This document shows, piece after piece, positions 55,889-64,000 of a stretch of DNA of 64,000 nt. The DNA comes from Adineta vaga. Lineage: Eukaryota; Rotifera. The notes under the pieces are model-generated. The model did not search any database, was not told the origin of the DNA, and saw only the letters and a program-made list of their open reading frames with translations. The DNA is taken from positions 4,836,001 through 4,900,000 of the forward strand of contig CP075494.1 of the NCBI GenBank assembly GCA_021613535.1, given 5' to 3'. Both the position numbers and the translations under genes were made by a program. Each line of letters opens with the position of its first letter. Position 1 is the stretch's first letter.

Positions 55889-56039
55889 TTTGTTTTTTGG
55901 TCAGCCATTTGATAATTATAGTAAAATAAAAAGAAAATGAATTTTATCATCTGAATCATTGTCTTAAAAAAGATTGTCAGTGTTTTTTCTTCACATCTAA
56001 CCATTCTGAAAAAAAAACTTAGCATGTGAATACTGAAGA

Positions 56040-56910
56040 ATGTCATTAGCATGTATTAGTCAACAAATAGTCATCTGTGTAGATATGTTTATTTTGATTA
56101 CTGGTGTTTTCGGCAATAGAATGAACGCTTACGTATTTTCAAGTAATCATACTCATCATACAACTGCAACGGCATGCTATTTTCTTGTTGAATCAATATG
56201 GAAAAATATTTTTTTAATAATAAACCTTACACTACGCATAATAACTTGTACATCATGAATATGATGTAAAATACGGCAATAGTTGCTTCATATATCCAAT
56301 ACGATATCCATTACGTATGCATGTTTAGCTATAATCGATCAATGTTTTGTTACATCTACTTATGCATCAGTATGACGGATGAGTCGAGTTCGATGGACTC
56401 GTTGGATTATATTTGTTGTTATCCTTCTCTGATGTCTACATGGAATTCCTTTCCATATCTATTATAACATTTCACCAATTAATAATACATGTAGTTCTAC
56501 AAATCCAGCATTTACTCTTTATGTTGCAATACATTTCATTATGATTATTGCTGTTATTCTAGCAATAATAATATTGGTATTTGGAAGCTCAACTTATCGT
56601 CATCTGCGACAAAGGACGGCTCTTGTTGAACAACAGGCTGATCGACAATTAAGTAAGATGATGTTATTATAAATTATACTTATTATTATTTGTAATTTTC
56701 CCATTAGTATTTTTAATGCATACAATGTGATTACGGCTAGAGTTGCTAAATATGAAGATCGACAAGAGAAAGAATACCTTATATCTACAATAATCAATCT
56801 ATTGAAGCAACAGGTTATTATGCTGTATGTTTATATCGTATTAAAACGTTTGATATCGATTCTTTTTATCAATGTTTTTAGGCAAGTTTCTACATGTTTC
56901 TCCATTTGAA
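56040..56910 (+). pseudogene. Class A GPCR relic (FMRFamide-receptor-like), at least three in-frame stops
   Basis: GVFGNRMNAYVFSS (helix 1), CYFLVESIWKNIFLIINLTLRI (helix 2), IIDQCFVTSTYASV (the DQY region), LHGIPFHIYYN, IIAVILAIIILVFG, and FNAYNVITARVAKYEDRQEKEYL follow the order of the receptor at 17944-19028. Stops at 56373-56375 (TGA), 56430-56432 (TGA) and 56670-56672 (TAA) share one frame, and helix 2 to 3 is shifted. Older decay than the copy at 27484. Confidence 0.75.
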
Positions 56911-57808
56911 GCTCCGTAATATAAACAATAATATTAAGAAAATAAAACATACAGTTCTCCTCAAAATATTTTTTTTGACTAAACGAAAATTTGATAAACG
57001 TTCGAGAAATAAATTCTCTGATGGCGAAAGTATTTGATTTTTCTTAACAATAACGATCAGACAAACTGCATTATTTGAATATGTAATATTTTCACTAATA
57101 AACATGAGAAACTTGTGCCTGAAATTGTTATAGAAGAATCTTAAAAAATAGACCACGATGCTCACAATTAAAATCAAAAGATATTCAAGAAAAAAGTTTT
57201 TCATACCGATATTCCAACAAGTACCATAGTTTTGCAAAGTCGATAATCGTATTGATAAACACTACCATTTGAAACGATTTGTATTCAAACAAGAATAATG
57301 AGAGAATGTACCTCCATTTCGAAACGTATTATATGGAATCGTAGTCAAATTACAAAATAGACTAATGTAATAAAGATTAGAACATTGTGGAGCAATAAAA
57401 AGATTGATAATGATTCTATAGTTGCTCTCATTGTTGACATATCTGTCCTGTCGTTGGATGTAAACGTTGTTATGACGCTCGTTAATCCTACTGCAGAACT
57501 TTCAAATAAGAAAAAAAAGGATCATAACACCGGTCCTTTGATTATATGACCACATAATTACCTGATTCAATTTGATACCATTATCAATGAACAGACCGTA
57601 AGGAGTTGAGCTATAAATATAGTACTGTCAATTATAGTTGTTACATTCATATATCCTATGTTACACAAAATTTAAAGCAAGGTTGATTGTAGAATATACC
57701 TAAAGAAAAATCAGATTGAAACAGACAGTATATCCTTTCTTTGACTAAAAATTCACTGAGAATAACACAGCAAATAAACCAAACAATCACTGGATAACTA
57801 AAATTCAT
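56890..57808 (-). CDS. Unrecognised five-exon gene, predicted secreted or membrane protein
   Basis: Five exons (57808-57665, 57624-57562, 57498-57312, 57261-57207, 57118-56890) join in frame with GT..AG introns of 40-88 bp, giving 225 residues. The N-terminus is a good signal peptide (MNFSYPVIVWFICCVILSEF). Cys-containing extracellular-like sequence follows (YCLFQSDFSLGIFYNQPCF, YSSTPYGLFIDNG, NLFIAPQCSNLYYISLFC). A C-terminal helix (FIFLILLFILRSF) suggests a membrane anchor. The consistent phases support a real gene, but the model is my own assembly and the last two exons are the weakest part. Function unknown. It overlaps the end of the GPCR relic on the other strand by about 20 bp. Confidence 0.4.
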
Positions 57809-58059
57809 CCTATTTGATTTTGTACACAAAGTCCAATGGCATGTGAAAGGAAAGAGTTTGATGAAGTACAATTATTTTTTCTAATGTTTTCAAATAAAGA
57901 ACGCATCAATATTGAAACAATTCAATGAATATAGAATTATTATACAATTTTTTTTTAATTGCTGATAGATATTCAAACATAAACAAAAAAAAGAATTAAA
58001 ACTTAATACTATCTACTATTTGTCGTTATAAATTGAATCACAAAAACAAAACACTTGTA

Positions 58060-59136
58060 TTAAACTTGATTTTTCTCGAAAACATCTCTCATTTGTTTCA
58101 AAACATATTCCACGTTCTCCCTTGTAATCATATAATGTGTTATTAATCGACATTTCCATTTTCCACTTGCACCTATGAGAATTTGATGTTCTTGTTTTAA
58201 AAGATGAGCTAGCGCAGATGCATCGATTTTAATCCTATTAGAATCTATTTCGAAAAAGACAATATTTGTTTGCACATCTTTCTCTGGATCAATTTCACAA
58301 CCGGATATTTTTGCTAAGCCTTCAGCAAGTAATTTCGCATTTTGATGATCTAATTTTAATAACTGTGGCATTTGTGTTAAAGAAACTATACCAGCAGCGG
58401 CTAGGATACCTGCTTGTCTCATTCCACCGCCTAATACTTTTCTTAATCGTCGTGCTTCTCGAATAAATTCTTCTGTACTGACAATCAATGAACCAACAGG
58501 TGCAGCTAAACCTTTTGATAAACACAGTGAAACAGAATCACAACATTCAACTAATTTTGCAGGTTCAATATTTAATTCAACAGCAGCATTCATCAGTCTT
58601 GCACCATCCATATGTAGTTTTAATCCATACTGTTGACATAATTGTCCAACACTTTGTATATATTCTCGTGTCAATATTTTTCCTCCCATTCGATTATGTG
58701 TATTTTCTAAACAAATCAATTTTGTTAGAGGAAAATGAGCATCATCTTTTACAGTTCGAATTCGTTGTTCAATATCTTTAATTAGAAGTGTTCCATCGGG
58801 TTGAGTTGGAACTGTTCGTATATGAACTCTTCCTAATGTAGAACATCCACCTTGTTCAAATAAATGTATATGACTTTCATCACCTAAGATTATTTCAGAA
58901 CCGAATTGTGAACAATGATTGAGAACACAAATAAGATTTGCCATTGTTCCTGATGGAACAAATAATGCTGCTTCTTTTCCTAATAATTTAGCTGCCATTT
59001 CTTGTAATTTTAAAACTGTTGGATCATCACCATAGACATCATCACCAACGTCAGCTTCGAACATTGCTTGACGCATTTCGGCCGATGGTTTTGTTACAGT
59101 ATCTGAACGAAGATCAATCAGTGATGAAGAAGACAT
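58060..59136 (-). CDS. L-threonine aldolase, PLP-dependent (low-specificity type)
   Basis: Intronless frame of 358 residues. Family blocks are [12 protein letters not shown] at the start, [19 protein letters not shown], the substrate-binding LENTHN, HMDGARL (Asp177 holds the pyridine nitrogen) and [14 protein letters not shown] with the Schiff-base Lys208. This matches bacterial LtaE, yeast Gly1 and animal threonine aldolases in length and layout. The enzyme cleaves L-threonine or allo-threonine to glycine and acetaldehyde, using PLP, as a soluble tetramer. No targeting peptide is visible. The terminal residues FEKNQV are unremarkable. The lack of introns may reflect retention or transfer; many bdelloid enzymes of this sort are intronless. 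Confidence 0.92.
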   Translation of the reverse strand: MSSSSLIDLRSDTVTKPSAEMRQAMFEADVGDDVYGDDPTVLKLQEMAAKLLGKEAALFVPSGTMANLICVLNHCSQFGSEIILGDESHIHLFEQGGCSTLGRVHIRTVPTQPDGTLLIKDIEQRIRTVKDDAHFPLTKLICLENTHNRMGGKILTREYIQSVGQLCQQYGLKLHMDGARLMNAAVELNIEPAKLVECCDSVSLCLSKGLAAPVGSLIVSTEEFIREARRLRKVLGGGMRQAGILAAAGIVSLTQMPQLLKLDHQNAKLLAEGLAKISGCEIDPEKDVQTNIVFFEIDSNRIKIDASALAHLLKQEHQILIGASGKWKCRLITHYMITRENVEYVLKQMRDVFEKNQV

Positions 59137-59404
59137 CTTTTACTCTTTTTTTCTGGACGTGTATCAATGATAAAACGACAGAATATATAACGTTGATAGA
59201 AATTGAGATATTGTGTGCTTTTTTTCTGCTTGTCATATTTGATGAAGATAACAACGGTAAATAATTAGTCGTTACCTGCATATTTGAACTTTCAGCATGA
59301 AATTGTGTCAAAAGTTTTATCTTTGATATTGTCATATGACTCTGTAGAAAATGGAGTGTATCAAAAAATGGACGAGCACATATATATTAATTACCATGAC
59401 ATTT
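59137..59404. other. Intergenic upstream of threonine aldolase
   Basis: Presumed promoter region; no other feature recognised. Confidence 0.4.
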
Positions 59405-59530
59405 TCATTCGTGCTGTGTGAACGAAAATTTTGTAAACGGATCCTTGATTATGGGAAACTTTGTTGCAGTGACCTTTGTTCTATAGTAGATCTTGTAGTG
59501 ATGATAGTAGAGGTAGTGTCTAGTGTGTTA
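59405..59530 (-). pseudogene. Relic of the mucin-like gene's 3' coding end
   Basis: On the minus strand TTRSTIEQ and, after a small shift, KVTATKFPIIKDPFTKFS matches TTRSTRTKTTATKFPITKNPFTK of the gene at 62311-63855. The plus-strand DNA TTGCAGTGACCTTTGTTCT is nearly identical to 62358-62376. The rest of the gene is missing. Confidence 0.65.
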
Positions 59531-59895
59531 AATGATTCAAGAGAATGATAGACGGCAATACAATATTCTATCCTATTTAACTGCGATATTACTTTACCTT
59601 TTCGATGTTTTTTTCCATAAATCAAATTCAGTTGATACTGACCTATTGATATTGTGAGCATCACAAGAAAATCAAATTCAACATTCTAGAGATGATATTG
59701 TACATTTAATATCGTTACCATTATCAGTAGTTACTGAAAAGATTTTTGATTCAAGATTTAATAAAAAAATATATGATAGTTTTCATCATGGTAATGAGCA
59801 GTTATCGTCGAGGATTCATCCAAAGATCAGTTATTAAAGAAAGTATAGCCATCTTACTCGAGAACAAATCGAACATTTAGCCTTGCCATTCGTAT
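59531..59895. other. Mixed intergenic sequence, possible coding debris
   Basis: A frame on the plus strand near 59672-59890 reads DDIVHLISLPLSVVTEKIFD and later LTREQIEHLALPF, with a TAA between them. The mariner element is inserted at its end. I cannot identify it. Confidence 0.3.
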
Positions 59896-59897
59896 TA

Positions 59898-59926
59898 CCG
59901 GGTGTTACAAAAGTTTTGCGACATTT
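59898..59926 (+). repeat. Left terminal inverted repeat of the mariner element
   Basis: Begins CCGGGTGTTACAAAAGTTTT and is the exact reverse complement of the right end. Confidence 0.93.
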
Positions 59927-60055
59927 TGAAAAATCTTTCTTTCCTTTCCGCGCATTAAGATAATTGGTTTAGTTCATATAGTTTCAGTAGATATTAGCGC
60001 CCCCTACCATATCAATAGCACGTGATTTATTAATTATTCTTCCGTTGATTGTACT

Positions 60056-61102
60056 ATGGTTAAAAGTCACGATATGCGAGAAGTCGCTATTTCCCATTAT
60101 AAAGCTGGGAAAAAAGCTCCAGAAATTGCAAATTTGTTGGCAAATAAAGTTCATCGAAGTACCATTGATCGTTGGTTACACCGATACAAACAATCTGGTT
60201 CAATTTATGTTAAACAAAAATCAGGAAGACCAAAAACTGGCCGTACAAAACAAAAAATTCATTTTGTAAAAAAAAGACTTGATTCCAACATTTCTCGAAA
60301 AAGTTTGCGAACAATGGCCAAAGATTTTACAACTTCTTATGGAACGATCAAGCGAATACTTAATATTGATCTAAATAAAAAATGTTACCGAAAAATTACA
60401 GTTCAACATTTAAAAGACAATCAAATACCAATAAGAAAATCATGTTGTCAATGGATTAGGAAGAACATTAGTCGTTATAAATTAGAAAGAATGATGTTTA
60501 CTGATGAAAAAATTTTCACCAAGAATGGTCATTTCAATCCAAAAAATGATGTTGTGTGGGCCGACGATCGATCTGATGCTAATGAGCGTGGTGGACTGCA
60601 TCCAACTGAAAAATATCCAGTATGTATCATGGTAGCAGTTGGTGCAACATGGTATGGACTTACACGTCCATATTTTTTTTTGAATGGCGAACGTCTCAAT
60701 GGTCAAGCTTATCGTGATCAATTATTACCATTTTACAAAGAAGAAGGTGACCGGCTATTCGGACACCAAAATTGGGGCTTCCAGCAGGATGGGGCTAGTT
60801 CCCATACTGATAATAAAGCTCAAAAATGGTGCAAAAATAACTTCAAATTCTTCATTTCAAAAGAAAAATGGCCACCTAATTCACCTGAACTCAATCCACT
60901 TGACTATTCTATCTGGGATAATATCTCAAGTAATATGGAATATCGGAAGATCAAAACAATTAATGATTTACGTCGTGAAGTCGAAAAAGCAATAAAGAAA
61001 ATTGATGTTAATTATCTACGGGAAGTAATAGGTGCTTTCCTTCGACGAGTATATTCAGTAGAAAAACATGATGGTGAATTGATAATCGATGAGTATAACT
61101 GA
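60056..61102 (+). CDS. Mariner-like transposase (DD37D)
   Basis: Intact frame of 348 residues. An N-terminal helix-turn-helix region (AISHYKAGKKAPEIANLL) and a second DNA-binding stretch precede an IS630/Tc1-mariner catalytic domain. Acidic residues are Asp150 in FTDEKIF, Asp245 in QQDGASSH, and Asp283 in NPLDYSIWD. Thirty-seven residues separate the last two, so this is a DD37D enzyme (maT-type group). The transposase cuts at the inverted repeats and inserts at TA. No frameshift or stop was seen, so it may be active. Confidence 0.93.
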   Translation: MVKSHDMREVAISHYKAGKKAPEIANLLANKVHRSTIDRWLHRYKQSGSIYVKQKSGRPKTGRTKQKIHFVKKRLDSNISRKSLRTMAKDFTTSYGTIKRILNIDLNKKCYRKITVQHLKDNQIPIRKSCCQWIRKNISRYKLERMMFTDEKIFTKNGHFNPKNDVVWADDRSDANERGGLHPTEKYPVCIMVAVGATWYGLTRPYFFLNGERLNGQAYRDQLLPFYKEEGDRLFGHQNWGFQQDGASSHTDNKAQKWCKNNFKFFISKEKWPPNSPELNPLDYSIWDNISSNMEYRKIKTINDLRREVEKAIKKIDVNYLREVIGAFLRRVYSVEKHDGELIIDEYN

Positions 61103-61188
61103 TTGTTGTAGTACTGTGTCGTAGCTGTTAAGACAATATATTGTTATTTTATTTGTTTACTTTCTTTTGAAATAAACTGATCTTTCTG

Positions 61189-61217
61189 AAATGTCGCAAA
61201 ACTTTTGTAACACCCGG
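61189..61217 (-). repeat. Right terminal inverted repeat of the mariner element
   Basis: Ends TTTGTAACACCCGG; the full 29 bp is the reverse complement of the left repeat. Confidence 0.93.
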
Positions 61218-61219
61218 TA

Positions 61220-62310
61220 ATAGTGGTAGTATCGAAATAGTTAATAGGTCGTTTCTGTGAAGTTGTTCTGTTATTTAAATTTGAATCTTCATCGAAGATA
61301 GTATATCAACACTAGCAGTTGACATGTCATAACTATCCTATTCTGCATCTTCTTGATTTTCAGATGGACCTGAACTGTCAATATCATGGTTATCGAAATG
61401 TTTCAGGTGAATGTTACAAACCATTCTCGATGATATTATCTGTGCCGTAGATAATATATATATATAGTTATTTCAATGTCATATAAATTCTCTGTAAAAA
61501 TAAATAGTAGAATTTCTTTTTATTCTGAATAGCTCATAAAAAACCAAATTTATTTTAAAAGTTTAATAACAAAAATGCTGTTTTATGTAAGGCACATATG
61601 ATAGTCGATTTGCTGTTATACAAAATGTCATACTGGACAGTTCATACTGTTGACTTTCTAACGAGTGTTATTTTACTTCTGTTATATGCTTAGATTCAAG
61701 ACGAGAACAAATTCTAAAATTGACATGGAAAAACCTTGTAGCAGAATCTGTGATCAATAACTAATAAATATTATACTAATTCACCAAAAATACAGTAATT
61801 CTGTCTTTTAATTGTTTTGATAAACGTAGATTTGTATTATTGACATCTTATGATAATTTTATTGTGATGAAGAAGTAAAATCTTGAATTTATATTTATTT
61901 TCAATCCGGCTAGATCAACAATTCTTATCACAGTAAACGTAAGAGCTGATCGTTTTATAAAGTAAAACCAATCGAAAGAATATTTGAGTAAAATTTGATT
62001 TTCACTTCAATTTTTATGATTAAATTTATTCAAATAATTTGCATTGAGCTAGATAATTAATATATTAGAGAAAATAGCATTTTTATTATGTTGTAATATA
62101 TTGTTGCATATCTTTTAAACGAATATCTCAATTTATAAAACACATACGATCACTCCTTCAATATTATAACAATGTTTCAGCAATACTTTGTCTTTTACTA
62201 AAATTTTAAATTTATTTTTATAAATGAAGATTTTCTTTATAAAATGAAGATAAAATAACACCTCTAGGTGATAGTTTCTGTTACCGCGAATTTCGTTTAA
62301 GGATTTTTTG
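61220..62310. other. Intergenic, 1.1 kb
   Basis: AT-rich. On the minus strand, 61300-61410, an acidic stretch (HFDNHDIDSSGPSENQEDAE, a TAG, then DSYDMSTASVDILSS) may be old coding debris. No identifiable gene. Confidence 0.35.
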
Positions 62311-63855
62311 TTATCCCGGCAATTTCGTAAACGGATTCTTTGTTATCGGAAACTTCGTTGCAGTGGTCTTTGTTCTCGTAGATCTCGTAGTAGTAGTAGT
62401 TTGGGTTACGGTGAATTTTGTTCCTGGGTTTCTCGTTATCGGAAATTTTGTGAAAGGATTCTTTGTTCTCGTAGATCTCGTAGTAGTAGTAGTTTGGGTT
62501 ACGGTGAATTTTGTTCTTGGGTTTCTCGTTATCGGAAATTTTGTGAAAGGATTCTTTGTTATCGAAGACCCTGATGACCCAAATGGAGTTGTTGTTGTCC
62601 TCGTTGTTCGCCGTTTTGTAGTGGTGGTGCTTGTTGTCATACGTGGTCCTTTGGTTGGAACACCTGTTGGTGGTAACGTTTGAGGAGTTGTAGTAGTCGT
62701 AACTGGCTGACCACTTGCTGTTGTTGTTGTAGTTGATGTCGCTGATGAACCTTATCAGAAATAAATAAGACATATTAGTAGAAAATAACCATCGTAGAAA
62801 CTCTCACTACTTTAATAATAGATTTTCTGATAGGTGTGTACAAGTTTCATTTTTGAACCCATAGAGTAGTTTTCGAGTATGGATAGAACTGGTTGTTCTA
62901 TATGATATATGATATAGTCATCTTACGGAATTTGCAAAGACTGAATATCTGTGTTAGCTTTTGGGCTGGTAAATAATGATACTCACCACCTGTTCCTAGT
63001 GTTCTACTGTTTGTTGTTGTACTAGTTGTTACCGATCCTGTTGTAGGTTCACTAGATGCAACTAAATAAAAATTATCAGAAAATATATTTAATCCTTTCA
63101 GACATAGTCTTCTTTAGTTCTTATAAAATAATGTACATTACCAGTTGTTTTCCTAATTGACTAAATTTGGGATTTTGCTGAGTTCTGTTGCTATATGAAT
63201 TAGTTCTGCATGTGCCAATTTAGCATCAACTCTCATAAAACAAAAACAGTAACATAACTACTTCGTAAGTTCTTTTTTTGTTAATTTTGTAAGAAAAAAT
63301 ATTTATCGTATTTTATAACGCAATTTTCGTTATGGTTGCACACATATCATTGCACAGACATAAGTAAATATCTATGCATATAAATGAAAACAAACCATTA
63401 TATTCTATATAGTTTTGCCTCAAAATATCGACTACTTCTAGAAACGGTCTAATAAGTTCCTTTTTGTATCATGAAAGTATCGAATCTCAAAAGGAATCTA
63501 TACCTGATGTATCACTTTTGACCATTGTTGGAATGAGAATACCAACAGCTATTAGAACACCGGCTACACATGCACCAATGAGTGTCATCGCAATATAACG
63601 TCTTGGTTTCGTCCAGAATCTATCATATTCATCATAAAAATCGATCAAAAATCTAAGTAAAAAGGACTACAAACGTTGTTCGTGTTCGTTTTGCTTCGAC
63701 GACTCGAAGTTCTCGCATATCGAGTCGTACTTGTTTCGCTGAGACACGCGATCCCTATATTGTATTTCAGAACATACTTATCTTTATACTAACAAATTAT
63801 CGGATAAACTTACAGTACTTGCACTGGATCGACTTATCATAGCCTCAGTTTGCAT
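62311..63855 (-). CDS. Mucin-like single-pass membrane protein with Thr-rich repeats
   Basis: Five exons (63855-63814, 63754-63675, 63619-63504, 63061-62987, 62750-62311) join in consistent phase and give 250 residues. Residues 1-40 are hydrophilic and basic. A transmembrane helix follows (YIAMTLIGACVAGVLIAVGILIP). The remainder is a Thr/Ser/Pro-rich stalk expected to be heavily O-glycosylated. It ends with a 31-residue repeat (TKNPFTKFPITRN..TKFTVTQTTTTTRSTR), two full copies plus a partial one. Type II topology would place the stalk outside. The plan (anchor, small linker exons, Thr-rich stalk) resembles the first half of the Kelch gene at 39703, but no propeller follows. Function unknown; a surface mucin or glycocalyx role is plausible. 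Confidence 0.7.
62371..62563 (-). repeat. 93-bp coding repeat in the mucin-like gene
   Basis: Two near-identical 93-bp units start with TGTTCTCGTA at 62371 and 62464 on the plus strand. They code for the 31-residue Thr-rich repeat. Period equals that of the satellite at 31791, but the sequences are unrelated. Confidence 0.85.
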
Positions 63856-64000
63856 CGTTAGTTTCGTCAGCACAAACTACGCACCTGTAGTCACTAACGG
63901 AATTATCAACGGTTGACGTATTTTCTCGGTATACTTGTAAATGAAAGAAAATGTTTTCACGTATACAGAAAAGAATGCTGATTCAAGCCTCTAAGATTAA
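63856..64000. other. Window end, upstream of the mucin-like gene
   Basis: Presumed promoter region; no gene visible. Confidence 0.4.

Larger units (their letters stand above)
59898..61217 (+). mobile_element. Mariner/Tc1-superfamily DNA transposon, complete
   Basis: Perfect 29-bp terminal inverted repeats (59898-59926 and 61189-61217) flank a single transposase gene. TA target-site duplications lie at 59896-59897 and 61218-61219. The element is 1320 bp. Perfect ends plus an intact gene suggest recent insertion. Removing it would restore CCATTCGTA-ATAGTGG at the site. Confidence 0.95.

Noticed and set aside
62297-62773. Alternative minus-strand frame of 158 codons in the mucin gene
   Set aside because: Reads the Thr-rich repeat out of phase; the five-exon model uses the adjacent frame with consistent splice phases.

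Overview
The window reads as nuclear DNA of a small invertebrate, most probably a bdelloid rotifer. It is AT-rich, its genes are compact, and its introns run about 45-125 bp (mostly 50-60) with GT..AG ends. The gene families also fit: F-box/LRR proteins, FMRFamide-type GPCRs, ecto-ART-like ADP-ribosyltransferases, Kelch proteins, membrane proteins carrying a beta-sandwich repeat I associate with rotifers, and several enzymes of fungal or bacterial appearance. The organism call is inference. I joined exons by hand from GT/AG sites with consistent phase; no transcript data were available.

Layout. 1-1996 (-): S9 serine peptidase, 3' end off the window, with an in-frame TGA. 2507-3262 (+): small membrane protein, copy 1 of a three-member family (intact copy 20117-20976, relic 19337-19530). 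3535-5290 (-): F-box protein. 5743-9158 (+): ZZ zinc finger fused to a carboxylic acid reductase. 9317-13284 (-): two tandem MFS transporters. 14257-15185 (+): secreted five-EGF protein. 15420-16706 (-): two members of a small Gly/Tyr-rich family (third at 43049). 17944-19028 (-): class A GPCR. 22223-24247 (-): membrane protein with beta-sandwich repeats. 25074-26612 (-): AA11-like lytic polysaccharide monooxygenase fused to a uromodulin-type D8C domain. 27484-28515 (+): GPCR pseudogene. 28991-30124 (+): glycosyltransferase-like type II membrane protein. 30715-31756 (+): ADP-ribosyltransferase, followed by a 93-bp tandem repeat.

From about 32.7 to 35.8 kb there are only relics (ubiquitin-like, possible sialidase). 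Then come 35790-37278 (+) VWA protein with three PBZ fingers; 37605-39284 (+) FCP1-type CTD phosphatase; 39703-41115 (+) membrane Kelch protein; 41538-42446 (+) seven-helix receptor; 44056-53397 (+) an intronless 3113-residue DUF3638/DUF3645 ATPase-like protein; 53855-55888 (+) PhoD-like phosphatase; 56040-56910 (+) GPCR relic; 56890-57808 (-) an unrecognised five-exon gene; 58060-59136 (-) threonine aldolase; a mariner element with perfect 29-bp inverted repeats at 59898-61217; and 62311-63855 (-) a mucin-like membrane protein with a decayed partial copy at about 59405.

The genes do not form an operon or one obvious pathway. Two themes stand out. One is modular fusion of foreign-looking catalytic domains with animal-type domains (LPMO-D8C, ZZ-CAR). 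The other is repeated local duplication followed by decay, with at least eight relics or broken copies. An ADP-ribosyltransferase and a protein with PBZ fingers, which bind poly(ADP-ribose), lie about 5 kb apart; a functional link is speculation.
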